DNA from: Thiotrichaceae bacterium
GTDB taxonomy: Bacteria; Pseudomonadota; Gammaproteobacteria; Beggiatoales; Beggiatoaceae
Direction of reading: 5' to 3'
Assembly: GCA_028688145.1 (NCBI GenBank)
Contig: JAQTYU010000004.1
Span: 1 to 64,000 of the forward strand
Length of the DNA stretch: 64,000 nucleotides
In this document: positions 10,072 to 19,270 of the stretch, in pieces
How positions within the stretch are numbered: the stretch's first letter is position 1
Layout of the letters: every line of letters begins with the position of its first letter
The notes under the pieces: model-generated
The model's database searches: none
Seen by the model: the letters and a program-made list of their open reading frames with translations, nothing else
Told to the model about the DNA's origin: nothing
Made by a program: the position numbers and the translations under genes

Positions 10072-10352
10072 TAATTAACCTGAGTTCGGGATAAGAAAGA
10101 GTAGAAAATTTAGTAGTCGTAGGGTGGAATAGCGTAGCGTATTCCACCAAGAAAGGTGATAACTCTAGGCATGACGCAGTTGAATCGATAAGACCTTCCT
10201 TGTACGGTAGAAGCTTGTAAAATCCTCGCCGCTGGAGCGACGAAGTAGTCATTCCAACGCTGGAGCGAGACAACTATCACGCTTCATGGTGGAATACGCT
10301 ACGCTATTCCACCCTACTACAAATATTTCTTATCCCGAACTCAGGTTAATTA
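10072..10352. repeat. MITE-like element, copy 1 (complete, both ends)
   Basis: A 281-bp non-coding element with perfect 27-bp terminal inverted repeats (10072-10098 and 10326-10352), both containing CCTGAGTTCGGGATAAG or its complement. Inside lies a second perfect inverted repeat about 30 bp long, starting near 10119 and ending near 10318. Each of those arms is itself palindromic (GGTGGAATA...TATTCCACC). Related copies lie at 25021-25258 and 40516-40766. No transposase is encoded, so it would be a passively mobilised or REP-like unit. Relative to the other copies it lacks 8 bp of a central palindrome (CCAACGCTGGAGCGTTGG). Confidence 0.9.
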
Positions 10353-10530
10353 AATAATTCTGTGATTTTTCATGATGATAATACTGCAAAATAATTAAAG
10401 TTTCATGAGAAGTATTATTCTACGTCCTTTAAAATAACAAGAAAGCAGCACAGATTACACAGCTAACACTGCTATATTAGATTTTACTAATATATAATAC
10501 AGTCTCATTGAACTGAGAGGATTAAAAAAC
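10353..10530 (+). promoter_or_regulatory. AT-rich leader and promoter region of the rhodanese gene
   Basis: AT-rich stretch between the repeat element and the next gene. A TATAAT hexamer at 10493-10498 lies 33 bp before the start codon and is a plausible -10 box. No good -35 at 16-18 bp spacing is seen. A GAGAGG ribosome-binding site precedes the ATG at 10531. Confidence 0.4.
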
Positions 10531-11307
10531 ATGAGCACATCTTGCCAATTAAGTTTTCAGCAACAAGCCTTATTTCAACAAGGTTATCAAAGCTATACCC
10601 CTGCCGAACTCAAACAACTGGAATGGGGATTACGTTTCACCCCCAGCGTTTGCGCCCTGATTGCGCTGTATGGCTTAATTTATCAACTGCCTTATTTGTT
10701 ATTTGGAGTCGCCATTTTAGGATTTTGGGCATTCTTTTTTCCCGCAGGACACCCAATGGATTTACTGTATAACAATGCGGTGCGTCCCTTATTTGGTGCA
10801 GTGAAATTGCCACCCAATCCCCTACAACGCCGCCTTGCCTGCCTGTCGGCGGGCGTGATGAATGTTATTTCAGGGATTTTATTTTTAGCAGGCTATCCGA
10901 CTGCAGCATTAATTAATGGTGGAATCTTGATGGTGCTGCAAGCGATTGTCATTGCAACCCATTTTTGTACTTTGTCATGGATGTATGAATTATTAATGCG
11001 GGCTTTGGGCAAATGGACTGTGCCGATGGATTTAGCGCAAGCCGAAACTTTATTAAAACAAGGCGCGTTATTAGTGGATGTGCGCGGCAAAGATGAATAT
11101 GACAAAGCGCATTTACCCAATGCGGTCAATTTCCCCTTGGATACCTTGCAAGAACATTGTGCCACGTTGAAACAGCAAAATGTTTTATTGTATTGTGCCA
11201 GCGGAATGCGTAGCCACATCGCCACCGAATTACTTAAAAAGAATGGGGTTGAAACGGCTCATAATCTTGGCGCAATGGAGCGTGTAAAAGCCATTCTCGC
11301 GCAATAA
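10531..11307 (+). CDS. DUF4395-like membrane protein fused to a rhodanese domain
   Basis: A 258-residue inner-membrane protein. About four hydrophobic helices occupy the first ~155 residues, with PAGHPMDLLYN and a pattern like DUF4395. A cytoplasmic rhodanese domain follows from about 170 (LLVDVRGKDEYDKAHLPNAVNFP), with the active-site loop YCASGMRS holding the persulfide-forming Cys. Rhodaneses carry sulfane sulfur, so a role in sulfur transfer or sulfide metabolism at the membrane is likely (inference). It stands alone between a repeat element and a terminator. The domain boundaries are read from hydrophobicity and motifs only. Confidence 0.85.
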   Translation: MSTSCQLSFQQQALFQQGYQSYTPAELKQLEWGLRFTPSVCALIALYGLIYQLPYLLFGVAILGFWAFFFPAGHPMDLLYNNAVRPLFGAVKLPPNPLQRRLACLSAGVMNVISGILFLAGYPTAALINGGILMVLQAIVIATHFCTLSWMYELLMRALGKWTVPMDLAQAETLLKQGALLVDVRGKDEYDKAHLPNAVNFPLDTLQEHCATLKQQNVLLYCASGMRSHIATELLKKNGVETAHNLGAMERVKAILAQ

Positions 11308-11323
11308 TTCGTTTTAACATCCC

Positions 11324-11368
11324 AATAATCCCAAGTCTAGGAGATGAACCTGCTTGGGATTATTCTTT
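11324..11368 (+). terminator. terminator after the rhodanese gene
   Basis: A perfect 12-bp inverted repeat AATAATCCCAAG (11324-11335) and its complement (11353-11364) with a 17-nt loop is followed by CTTTT. The loop is long and the T run short, so termination strength is uncertain. Confidence 0.65.
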
Positions 11369-11526
11369 TAACGCTCGGAATAATATGAAGTATTGCACAC
11401 TTATTTACTTGGAAAAATTTACCTTTTGATGAACTCACAATCATCAATAACATTACATCCAATGGTATAAATTATGCATAAAATCAAGTAATTCTCTTAA
11501 AATCCTTGGTAGGCTATAAGGTAATC

Positions 11527-13122
11527 ATGACCATGAAACTCCTAAATATACTGACAGTCACATTCTTAAGCGGCATGATGCTAAGTCATGCCAGTTTTGC
11601 CGAGGATGGTGTGGTTGCACCGCGTCCCGAAGGCTCATCCAGCAGCAATATTCCAACAACTTCAACAGGTTCATCAGCCCCCAGCATTGAACAACCCACA
11701 ACCCCCGTTATTGCTGAAACGTCACCGCCGACTCCTACAATACCCGTCACGCAAACGCCCATTCCTGAAACACCGAAACCTGTTGTAACGACACCGACTT
11801 CTAGCTCCAGCACGCCCCCCGTTCAATATACCGCCGTCGATCCTTACAGCATGACCAGCAGCGTGTTTACTGCGGAAGAATTGAGCGATAGCAGTAATGT
11901 CAGTGCGAATTTGCAGATGTTCAGTTTGGAAACCAGTCAAAATACTGTGGGTTTATTGTTTTCTTTTGCTGATTTATCAAAAGATGCTGAAATTATCAGT
12001 GCGCAATTGGTGTTTACCAACGCGCATGATGATGAATATGTCGATGGGCAACTGCGTTTTTATGCGGAAAATAATGCCAATCCTGACATGTTCAGTTTGG
12101 AAAATCTGCCTTCACAGCGTGAATTAGGCAAGTATTACTCAAATTATGTAAACCAATACAAACGCAAACAAGGTGAAACTTGGCGGGAAGATGTTTCTGC
12201 ACCTGTGCAAGCTTTGTTCAAAAGCGGTAATGGTGGGCAGCGTCTTGTATTAATTGTGAAAGGTATCAGTGCGCAAGCGGTGCAAACGCCTTTTTTAAAT
12301 TACACGTTTAATGAAAATACGGTTAAATTGCGATTAACGCTTAAAAATGCTGTTACTGCGAATAAAACAGCTGTTAGCAGTATTTTAACGGATAAAGTAT
12401 TGAGCGATTTGAAAGCCTTGCCCAGCGTGAAACAAGCAGGTTTAAATTTGAGTCGTGATGCTGATGTGTTGCAAGCGGATATGGGAAATATTTGTTTTAA
12501 ATTCCAAGCTGATAATTTACAAAAGAATTATTTACGTTCTGCCACAACGGAAGTGCATTTCAATAATAGCAAAGTGAGTTTTAATTTGGCTTCGGGCGAA
12601 ACTTTGAATGTTCATGCCGTGGTACAAAATTTGTCCGCTTTGCAAAGTGCTTTGCAACCCATCGCAGCCGTACAAAATATCAAGGTGCAAAATGATGGTA
12701 CTGTGCTGATAAGTCTCGCAAATGACAGTTTATTTTTACTGCGCCCTGATGTCAGTTCTACGCCTAACAATCAATTGGCAACGGGCTTGGTTGAACAAAA
12801 TAACCAAACTTTCTTGGTGTTTTATGACAATCTTGGAATTTTGCGCCAACAAGCTTTATATCCTGTGGCTTTGCATCCTGAAGAATTACAAGCCGCTTTA
12901 CAAAATATCGCGCCTGCGGTGCAACTCAGTGAAGAAAATGGTGTATTTACGGTGAATGTAGCTGGGCAAAATTTCCAAGCTAAGTTATCGCATATTGTTA
13001 GCAGAAATGTGGATAACAGTCCCTTGGGATTGCGTGTCATTGGGGATATGAATCACGATGGCAAAGCGGATTATCAAATGACTTATAGCGATGACAATGT
13101 GCAGGTTTTATATAGTTTGTAG
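11527..13122 (+). CDS. secreted protein with Thr/Pro/Ser-rich linker and Ca-loop C-terminus
   Basis: A 531-residue exported protein. A signal peptide (LLNILTVTFLSGMMLSHASFA) is followed by a ~75-residue Thr/Pro/Ser linker with TPTIPVTQTPIPETPKPVV-type text. A beta-rich domain of about 170 residues resembles DNRLRE-type carbohydrate-binding or adhesin modules (VSANLQMFSLE, ISAQLVFTNAHDD). The C-terminus has DMNHDGKADYQ, an EF-hand/dockerin-like calcium loop. The start at 11527 is preferred because AAGG at 11518-11521 is well spaced; an in-frame codon at 11506 and an ATG at 11533 are alternatives. Likely cell-surface or matrix protein (inference). Confidence 0.7.
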   Translation: MTMKLLNILTVTFLSGMMLSHASFAEDGVVAPRPEGSSSSNIPTTSTGSSAPSIEQPTTPVIAETSPPTPTIPVTQTPIPETPKPVVTTPTSSSSTPPVQYTAVDPYSMTSSVFTAEELSDSSNVSANLQMFSLETSQNTVGLLFSFADLSKDAEIISAQLVFTNAHDDEYVDGQLRFYAENNANPDMFSLENLPSQRELGKYYSNYVNQYKRKQGETWREDVSAPVQALFKSGNGGQRLVLIVKGISAQAVQTPFLNYTFNENTVKLRLTLKNAVTANKTAVSSILTDKVLSDLKALPSVKQAGLNLSRDADVLQADMGNICFKFQADNLQKNYLRSATTEVHFNNSKVSFNLASGETLNVHAVVQNLSALQSALQPIAAVQNIKVQNDGTVLISLANDSLFLLRPDVSSTPNNQLATGLVEQNNQTFLVFYDNLGILRQQALYPVALHPEELQAALQNIAPAVQLSEENGVFTVNVAGQNFQAKLSHIVSRNVDNSPLGLRVIGDMNHDGKADYQMTYSDDNVQVLYSL

Positions 13123-13162
13123 TTTTTAACGCATTGCTTTTAGAGCCTGCCTTATTAAGACA

Positions 13163-13195
13163 AGACCTGCTAGGTTTTTAAAACCTAGCAGGTCT
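13163..13195. repeat. perfect 16-bp palindrome, possible terminator
   Basis: AGACCTGCTAGGTTTT at 13163-13178 is repeated inverted at 13180-13195 with a single T between. It sits 40 bp after the secreted-protein gene. It could form a hairpin terminator in either direction, but palindromes of this AGACCTGCTAGG type also behave as dispersed REP-like elements in unrelated bacteria. Confidence 0.75.
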
Positions 13196-13202
13196 CTCTA
13201 TT

Positions 13203-13227
13203 GTAGGGTGGGCATTGCCCAGCCTAC
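13203..13227. repeat. REP-like palindrome (GTAGGGTGGGCA type)
   Basis: GTAGGGTGGGCA and its near complement are separated by two bases. A related GGTGGGCA-c-TGCCCACC palindrome occurs at 32407-32423, so this is a dispersed short repeat family. Confidence 0.7.
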
Positions 13228-13283
13228 TTGGCTAGCTGTTTTTTATTTTTTGCGAAAACATCGATTCAGTTCCTTTTAATTTC

Positions 13284-13300
13284 ATAGCACTTAGTGCTAT
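13284..13300. promoter_or_regulatory. palindromic operator of the toxin-antitoxin operon
   Basis: ATAGCACT-T-AGTGCTAT is a perfect 8-bp inverted repeat. It overlaps the start of a possible -10 (TATAGT at 13298-13303) and lies 30-47 bp before the toxin start. This is the expected place for an operator bound by the HTH antitoxin encoded downstream (inference from the usual autoregulation of such modules). Confidence 0.65.
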
Positions 13301-13330
13301 AGTTGTTATTCATTAATGGAACTCAATCGA

Positions 13331-13705
13331 ATGCACATTTACAAAACTCACTGGTTTGATAATTGGGCAAGAAACTTAAGCAATCAGGCACTTTGTCAGG
13401 CAGTGCAAGAAATGAAAGCGGGACTTTATGAAGCGGACTTAGGCGGTGGGCTGTTAAAAAAACGCATTGCCAAACAAGGGCAAGGAAAAAGCGGCGGTTT
13501 TCGCACGCTGATTGCCACTAACAAAGGCAGTCACTGGTTTTTCGTCTTCGGGTTTGAAAAAAATGACCGCAGCAATATTAGCCAAAAAGAACAAACCGCG
13601 TTAAAACGATTAGCCACTGAACTGCTACATTACCCGCCGCAGATTATTGAAAACTTGGAACGTTCCAACGAACTCATCAAGGTAGAATGTCATGAAAAAA
13701 CATAA
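13331..13705 (+). CDS. RelE/HigB-type toxin (DUF1044-like)
   Basis: A 124-residue protein beginning MHIYKTHWFDNWARN, the typical opening of RelE-superfamily toxins of the Pfam 'RelE-like toxin of type II TA system HigB' group. It continues with KRIAKQGQGKSGGFRTLIA and HWFFVFGFEKNDRSNI, the conserved core of that group. These toxins are usually mRNA endoribonucleases acting at the ribosome. The ATG at 13331 is chosen over 13316 because a GGAA site precedes it and the family starts here. It overlaps the antitoxin gene by 14 bp, so the two are translationally coupled. Toxin-first order is normal for HigBA. Confidence 0.88.
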   Translation: MHIYKTHWFDNWARNLSNQALCQAVQEMKAGLYEADLGGGLLKKRIAKQGQGKSGGFRTLIATNKGSHWFFVFGFEKNDRSNISQKEQTALKRLATELLHYPPQIIENLERSNELIKVECHEKT

Positions 13706-14006
13706 ATCCGCTATTCTTGAAGCGGTTCACCAAACGGCACAAGGTTTTCATCGTGCTGGAGTGATGGATCAACTCACGATGCGGGAGTTTGATCGCTTGT
13801 GTTTACCACCGATTGAACCCTTAGAACCCGAACAAATTAAACAGATTCGGGAAGCCGCTAATGTCAGTCAATCTGTATTTGCGGCTCTCTTAAATACCAG
13901 TGTTTCTACGGTGCAAAAGTGGGAAGTGGGGCAAAAACGCCCTACGGGAATTGCCCTTAAATTGCTGCATTTAGTACAAGAAAAAGGCTTGGATATTGTT
14001 TTTTAG
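13692..14006 (+). CDS. HigA/XRE-type antitoxin with HTH
   Basis: A 104-residue protein whose C-terminal half is an XRE-type helix-turn-helix (IKQIREAANVSQSVFAALLN-TSVSTVQKWEVGQKRPTG). Its N-terminal half would contact the toxin. The preferred partner of the overlapping RelE/HigB-like gene, and the likely repressor binding the palindrome at 13284-13300. Followed by a dispersed palindrome, with no clear T-run terminator. Confidence 0.88.
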   Translation: MKKHKSAILEAVHQTAQGFHRAGVMDQLTMREFDRLCLPPIEPLEPEQIKQIREAANVSQSVFAALLNTSVSTVQKWEVGQKRPTGIALKLLHLVQEKGLDIVF

Positions 14007-14012
14007 GGGAGC

Positions 14013-14037
14013 GTTGGGTTGCCAATGGCAACCCAAC
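14013..14037. repeat. REP-like palindrome (GTTGGGTTGCC type)
   Basis: GTTGGGTTGCC at 14013-14023 and its exact complement at 14027-14037 are separated by AAT. Related palindromes lie at 35664-35677 and 48659-48671. It may serve as a terminator for the antitoxin gene. Confidence 0.75.
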
Positions 14038-14104
14038 CTACACGACTAATATTTTAAGGGGAATTGTGATAAAGTTTTAAAGTGCATAATTGGGAAGGGA
14101 AATA

Positions 14105-15295
14105 ATGATGGATGATCGGTTAGTTGAGGCAGTGGCGGCATGTCTTAAGACTTCTAGTACCGAAGAATTGAGAGAAGTTATAAATTTTTATCCCGAATTA
14201 TTGACTGAAGACAATAACATTGAAGATTTGTTTAAATATTTTCTTTTGATTGCTGAAGAGCAAAGTGAAAAACAAGTAATGATTGTAAAACAGCATTATT
14301 TAGCATTAAAAGATGAAGTTATTTTTTCGTTAGAACAGCAGTTCAAACTACTCAAAAATAACTACATAACGACAGGAAACTCAAAATATTTGTATGAGGC
14401 TTTACATGTTTTAGAAAAAGCATTGAAACATCCTAGACTACAAACGATGAATCCAGAATTTGAATTAGATCGGTTAACTGACTGTTCAGAAATATATTTA
14501 CGTCTTTATCTTGAAACAGGTCTGTTGGAATATCTGAATACTGGAATAGACATTGTTAATTCTGTGATTGAGCAATCTCAGGATTTATCTAATTTACCTA
14601 CTCGGTTAAACAATTTGGCTTTAGGATTAAATTATCGTTATTCTCATTTAGGTGCGATACCAGATTTAGAAATGGTAATAGACACGTTTAAAAAAGCTAT
14701 CAATATCGCAGAAAATTCTGTCTCTGAATCTAACAGATTGCCTGTTCTATATAACAATTACGCCAAAGCATTAAGAGAACGCTATTTACTCTTCAAAAAC
14801 TTACAGGATTTAAATGATTCGATTAACACTTTGATAGATGCGATTGCTGATACGCCTGATGATGCAGAAAGTGATTTAATTGAACGACTCCTAAATTTAG
14901 GACTTTCATTAATAGACCGTTACTCAAGTTCAGAGCAAATCACTGATTTAACCGATTTAGAAGAAGGTGTCGAAAAGCTTAAACAATCACTCACACTAGC
15001 CAAAAAACATGAACAAGTAGTTATTTTACAAAACTTACATAATGCCTTAGGACATGGATTGCTAACCTTTTTTAATCGTTCGCAGAATATAGAAGATTTA
15101 AAAGAAGCAATTGAACAATTTAAGCAAGCCATTGCAAAAAACTCTACTGACTCTCCCAAGTCTCTTCAGTATTTTAGTAACTTAGGTGTTGCATTTAGAC
15201 AGTATTATTCTGACTCACAGAATCCAGCACATCTACAACAAGGGATTGATGCCTTCCGAAAAGCGGTTAAATTGGGCGAAAATTACTCGGTTTAA
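14105..15295 (+). pseudogene. TPR-CHAT protein, N-terminal TPR part ending at an in-frame TAA
   Basis: The first 396 residues of a TPR-CHAT protein: helical repeats with the tetratricopeptide pattern (LNNLALGLNYRYSHLGAIPDLE, ALREAI-type helices). The reading frame stops at TAA 15293-15295. The following 41 codons are open in the same frame and encode family-typical WFNWAFKRNSWAEIEEAY text leading straight into the CHAT part at 15419. Only one stop codon therefore separates the two halves, and no frameshift is needed. The start at 14105 is supported by GGGAAGGGA just upstream; the adjacent ATG at 14108 is an alternative. Either a recent nonsense mutation, a sequencing error, or readthrough. 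AT-rich, as expected for accessory genes. Confidence 0.8.
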
Positions 15296-16915
15296 GAATG
15301 GTTTGGTGCAGCAGATCAGTGGTTTAATTGGGCATTTAAACGCAATAGCTGGGCAGAAATAGAAGAAGCTTATCCAGCCCTCCAAAAAGCCAGCAAGCAA
15401 TTAGTCGAAAAGCAATTATTGCGAGAGCATAAAGAAACTATCTTAAAAGATACACAAGGTATTGCGGTAAAAGTTGCTTATGCACGGATTCAAACAGGAC
15501 AATTGGCGGGAGCTGTTGAAGCCTTAGAACAAGGGGTTGCGCGTTTACTAAGTAGTGCCTTAGCACGTTCTGATGCAGATTTAACCCAATTACAACAAGA
15601 TAGCTCCGAATTATACGAGCGTTATCAACAGCAATTACAAGCCGTCAATATTGCACAACTCTTTTATCAAAATGCTCCTGAACATATCCACGAAAAAGCA
15701 CACACTGACTGGCAAATCGCAGAAAAGCAGTTTAATGAATTACTCACAGAAATTCGTCAATTGCAAGGACATGAAAAATTTTTATTAATAGCAACCGATA
15801 TAAACACGGTTAAACAAGTTTCCCAACAACAAGCATTAATCTATATTTTCTTTACAGAAAAGGGCGGCTACGCGTTAAATGTTTTTCAGGGCGAAATTCA
15901 AGCGATTGCATTGCCTAAATTAACGACAACTACTGTATCAGAAAAAATAATTAGCTATTTTAAAGCCTACTATGAGCGCGGCGAAAATTGGTCTAATACG
16001 ATTGATACAATGACAACATGGTTGTATCAAACCATCATACAACCCATTTTGCAGAATATTCCCCAACACGCGCAAATCACATTGCTTCCGATTGGCGCAT
16101 TGAATTTATTACCACTTCACGCTGCTTCTGACTCAACAGTGGATAATAAACGCCATTATGTTATTGATGATTATACATTTAGCTATGCACCGAATGCGTT
16201 TTCTTTACAAATTGCACGCAAACGCCCAGAACTCCAGCCACAAAAATTATTAGCGATTAACGAACCACATCCCGTTAAAGCCAATGCTTTACCAATTTGT
16301 ACCGTTGAAATACAAGAGATTCAAAAATATTTTGCACAAGTTGATATTTTTGCCCATGAAGATGCAACCCGAGAAACGGTTAAAAATGCCTTAAACAATA
16401 ATTATTCCGTGATACATTTTTCTTGTCATGGCAGCGCGGAAATAGATAACCCGTTAAAAACAGGTTTGTTAATGGCAAATGATGAAACTTTGAGTGTGCA
16501 AGATTTCTTAGACGCGAAACTCAATGCGCGTTTAGTCAGTTTATCCGCTTGTGAAACAGGGATGATAGGCGCAAAACATTTTGAGGAAGTAGTGGGTTTG
16601 CCGAGTAGTTTATTGCAAGCGGGTGTCGCTTGTGTGGTGTCATCATTATGGAGTGTAGATGCATATTCAACGATGTTTTTAATGATAAAGTTTTATGAGT
16701 TTTTTAAACATGATGAAGATAATCCCGCAATTGCATTAAAAAAAGCTCAAAAATGGCTTAGACATGCTACTAAAAATGAATTATTGAGACTTAGTGAAAG
16801 TTTCCCATCTATTACACAAGGGAGAATTGAACAACAATTAGGTGAGTATTTTCCCTTTGATAAACCTTATGAACACGCCTATTACTGGGCTGCTTTTTAT
16901 GTAACAGGCGAATAA
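15296..16915 (+). pseudogene. TPR-CHAT protein, C-terminal CHAT (caspase-like) part
   Basis: Continuation of the preceding frame after the TAA. The longest open piece with its own start (TTG at 15419) encodes 498 residues. Its last ~330 residues form a CHAT domain, a caspase-HetF/separase-like cysteine peptidase. The catalytic His is in HFSCHG (codon 16427-16429) and the catalytic Cys in LSACETG (codon 16550-16552), so the active site is intact. CHAT proteins cleave partner proteins and often act in bacterial defence or programmed death (family knowledge). No partner substrate gene is evident nearby; the toxin-antitoxin pair upstream is the only accessory neighbour. Confidence 0.82.
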
Positions 16916-16927
16916 ACCAAAAATTTC

Positions 16928-17155
16928 ATCCTTCCTGCTGTGCCACAAATTGCGTCCGATACAAATTCGCATAAACGCCTTGGCGTTCCAACAACTCCGC
17001 ATGTTTTCCCACCTCAACCACCTTGCCCTTATCCAACACCACAATTCTATCTATATTCGCAATGGTGGAAAGGCGATGAGCGATGATAATCACCGTGCGC
17101 CCCGCTTTTAATGGCTTCGCCCGCTACAATGTTTAAATTTAAGTCACGCAACAAT
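16928..17155 (-). pseudogene. msbA: decayed fragment of a second msbA 3' end
   Basis: About 180 bp (16937-17108) is nearly identical to the 3' end of the intact msbA at 22199-22375, in the same orientation. After TTTTA near 17109 it jumps to sequence matching about 22845-22880 of msbA (TCGCCCGC...AATGTTTAAA...AAGTCACGCAAC), so roughly 470 bp including the ABC signature and Walker B are deleted. It is clearly non-functional. It marks the left border of the ethanol-dehydrogenase locus, while the intact msbA marks the right border. Confidence 0.9.
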
Positions 17156-17230
17156 TCGGGAGCGATTGAGAAATTTACGTGGCAGTGATACAAGATAGCG
17201 AACCATAATCGCCATAGGAATTTTGCCACG

Positions 17231-17887
17231 ATGCTTGCACACATAAACTATCCGATTCGTATTTTATTAGTGGATGATCATCTGGTGGTGCGAGCAGGTT
17301 ATCGCCGCCTGATTGAACGCCAAGCACATTTACAAATTGTGGCAGAAGCCAGCAATGGCGAGGCGGGCTATCAACTGTATGTGCAACATCAGCCCGATGT
17401 GGTGGTGATGGATTTATCCATGCCCGGACGCGGTGGCATTACCACAATTCAACATTTGCGGGCGCGTTATGACAAAGCCAGAATTCTGGTATTTTCCATG
17501 CACGAAGAACCGATTTTTGCAGAACATGCCTTTGCCGCAGGCGCAGCGGGCTACATCACCAAAAGCAGCGCGCCTGAAGTGCTGGTCGAAGCCATCGAAC
17601 AAGTTGCCCAAGGGGAAACCTATCTCGGCAACGACATCGCCCAAAAACTCGCCCTGCACAGCGTGTTAAACAATGCCAGCGCGGGCATTAAAAACTTATC
17701 CACCCGCGAATTTGAAATTTTCCGTCTGCTCGCAGAAGGGCGAACCACCGCAGAAATCGCCGAGCAGCTCAATGTCAGCCACAAAACCATTGCCAATTAT
17801 TACAGCCAAATCCGCCAAAAACTAAACGTCAACAACACCGCCGAATTGATTCGCTTAGCAATTCGTCACGGAGTGGTGCAATTATGA
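17231..17887 (+). CDS. LuxR/NarL-family response regulator (ExaE-like)
   Basis: A 218-residue transcription regulator. The receiver domain has the acidic pair Asp15-Asp16, phospho-acceptor Asp61 in VVVMDLSMPG and Lys in YITKSS. The C-terminal LuxR-type HTH reads STREFEIFRLLAEGRTTAEI...VSHKTIANYYSQIRQKL. It overlaps the sensor kinase gene by ATGA, a sign of translational coupling. By position upstream of an ExaA-type alcohol dehydrogenase it is probably the counterpart of ExaE-type regulators that switch on quinoprotein dehydrogenase genes (inference from gene order). Its start is close to the msbA remnant, with an AGGA site about 12 bp upstream. Confidence 0.9.
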   Translation: MLAHINYPIRILLVDDHLVVRAGYRRLIERQAHLQIVAEASNGEAGYQLYVQHQPDVVVMDLSMPGRGGITTIQHLRARYDKARILVFSMHEEPIFAEHAFAAGAAGYITKSSAPEVLVEAIEQVAQGETYLGNDIAQKLALHSVLNNASAGIKNLSTREFEIFRLLAEGRTTAEIAEQLNVSHKTIANYYSQIRQKLNVNNTAELIRLAIRHGVVQL

Positions 17888-19200
17888 GTTTACGGCTGAA
17901 AATCAGTTTATTTATTAGCGCGGGCACGGTGTTGGTTTTATGCTGTGCCTTGCTGGTGATTGTGATCAATGCACGCAGTGCCGTCGAAAAAGAAATTAAT
18001 TCCACTGCGCAACTCAGCTTAGATTTATTAGAAACCGTGTTCAGCAGCCTGCCCCGTGACAGCGCACATTATCAAAATGCACTGCATCACTTGAAGAGTA
18101 TGGAAAAACGGCGGCATCTCAGCATTCACCTGCAACAAATCGACAGCCAAGAAACTTTGGAATATAGCAAAACGTTCTCGGTTTCTCCCGAAGTGCCTGC
18201 GTGGTTTACCCAATTAGTCGCGCCACAAGCCCGTGTATTTCGACGTTCCCTCACTTCCGCGCCGTTCACCCAAGCCACCGATATTATTTTGCAAACCGAT
18301 CCCAGTGACGAAATCGAAGAGGCGTGGCAAGAATCTTCAGATTTATTGATGCTACTTTTAAGTTTTGCACTCAGCCTTATTGTTTTACTTTACATTGGCT
18401 TAGGGATTGCCTTACGCCCGTTAAACCAATTGCAACAGGCTTTAGATGCCATTGGACGCAGACAATATCACACCAGTTTGCCGATGTTTCACTTGGCAGA
18501 ATTTGACAATTTAGCCCAGCAATTCAACGCAATGGCGCAACAATTACAACAAGTGCACAAAGAAAACCAACGCTTATTACAAGAATCTTTATCCTTGCAA
18601 GAAGAAGAACGGCGCGTGATTGCTCGCGAACTGCATGATGAATTAGGGCAATGTTTAAGTGCCATCAAAGCCGATGCGTTTTCGATTATCAGCCCCGAGC
18701 AAAGCCCCGAAATTAATGCCAGTGCCCGCGCCATTGCTGACACGGCGGGCTATGTCTATGGTTTGGTAAAAGATATGATTCGGCGTTTGCGTCCTGCGGC
18801 ATTGGATGAATTGGGCTTAATTGCAGCCTTGCAACAAAGTTTAGCGGAATGGCAAAGCCGCTACCCGCAAACCCAAGTGGATTTTCAAACCAAGGGCGAT
18901 TTTTCCCAGTTAAATGCCGCCTTCTCAATTCATTTATACCGCATTGTTCAAGAAGCTTTAACCAATGTGGCAAAACATGCCGCCGCTCAACATCTCAATA
19001 TTCAACTCATCCATAACACTCAACAAATTGATTTAAAAATAAAAGATGACGGCGAAGGTTTTGATGTCACTTATCCGCATCAAGGTTTAGGTTTGCTGGG
19101 GATTCGGGAACGGGTCGAAGCTTTAAATGGACAACTGGAAATTCACAGCACTCCGCAACAAGGGACGGTTTTAAAACTCCGTTTACCGTTACAAAAATGA
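17884..19200 (+). CDS. NarX-type sensor histidine kinase (ExaD-like)
   Basis: A 438-residue membrane kinase. It has an N-terminal transmembrane helix (about 7-28), a ~130-residue periplasmic sensor region, a second helix near 154-175, a HAMP linker with LRPLNQLQQALDAIGRRQY, a HisKA_3 dimerisation helix whose phospho-His is in ARELHDELGQ, and a HATPase_c domain with KDDGEGFDV and GLGLLGIRERV. HisKA_3 kinases pair with LuxR-type regulators, as here. The sensed signal is unknown; the dehydrogenase gene downstream suggests an alcohol, aldehyde or redox cue. Confidence 0.9.
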   Translation: MSLRLKISLFISAGTVLVLCCALLVIVINARSAVEKEINSTAQLSLDLLETVFSSLPRDSAHYQNALHHLKSMEKRRHLSIHLQQIDSQETLEYSKTFSVSPEVPAWFTQLVAPQARVFRRSLTSAPFTQATDIILQTDPSDEIEEAWQESSDLLMLLLSFALSLIVLLYIGLGIALRPLNQLQQALDAIGRRQYHTSLPMFHLAEFDNLAQQFNAMAQQLQQVHKENQRLLQESLSLQEEERRVIARELHDELGQCLSAIKADAFSIISPEQSPEINASARAIADTAGYVYGLVKDMIRRLRPAALDELGLIAALQQSLAEWQSRYPQTQVDFQTKGDFSQLNAAFSIHLYRIVQEALTNVAKHAAAQHLNIQLIHNTQQIDLKIKDDGEGFDVTYPHQGLGLLGIRERVEALNGQLEIHSTPQQGTVLKLRLPLQK

Positions 19201-19270
19201 AGCAGTTTGTATCATTAAATTTTTATTTGTATTAAAATAATGACAAATTGCTAACAAACTAGCATTTTAT

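Noticed and set aside
17047..17244. Separate short frame on the minus strand in the msbA remnant
   Set aside because: It lies across the deletion junction and the upstream region of the response regulator, and matches no protein; the remnant explains the sequence.
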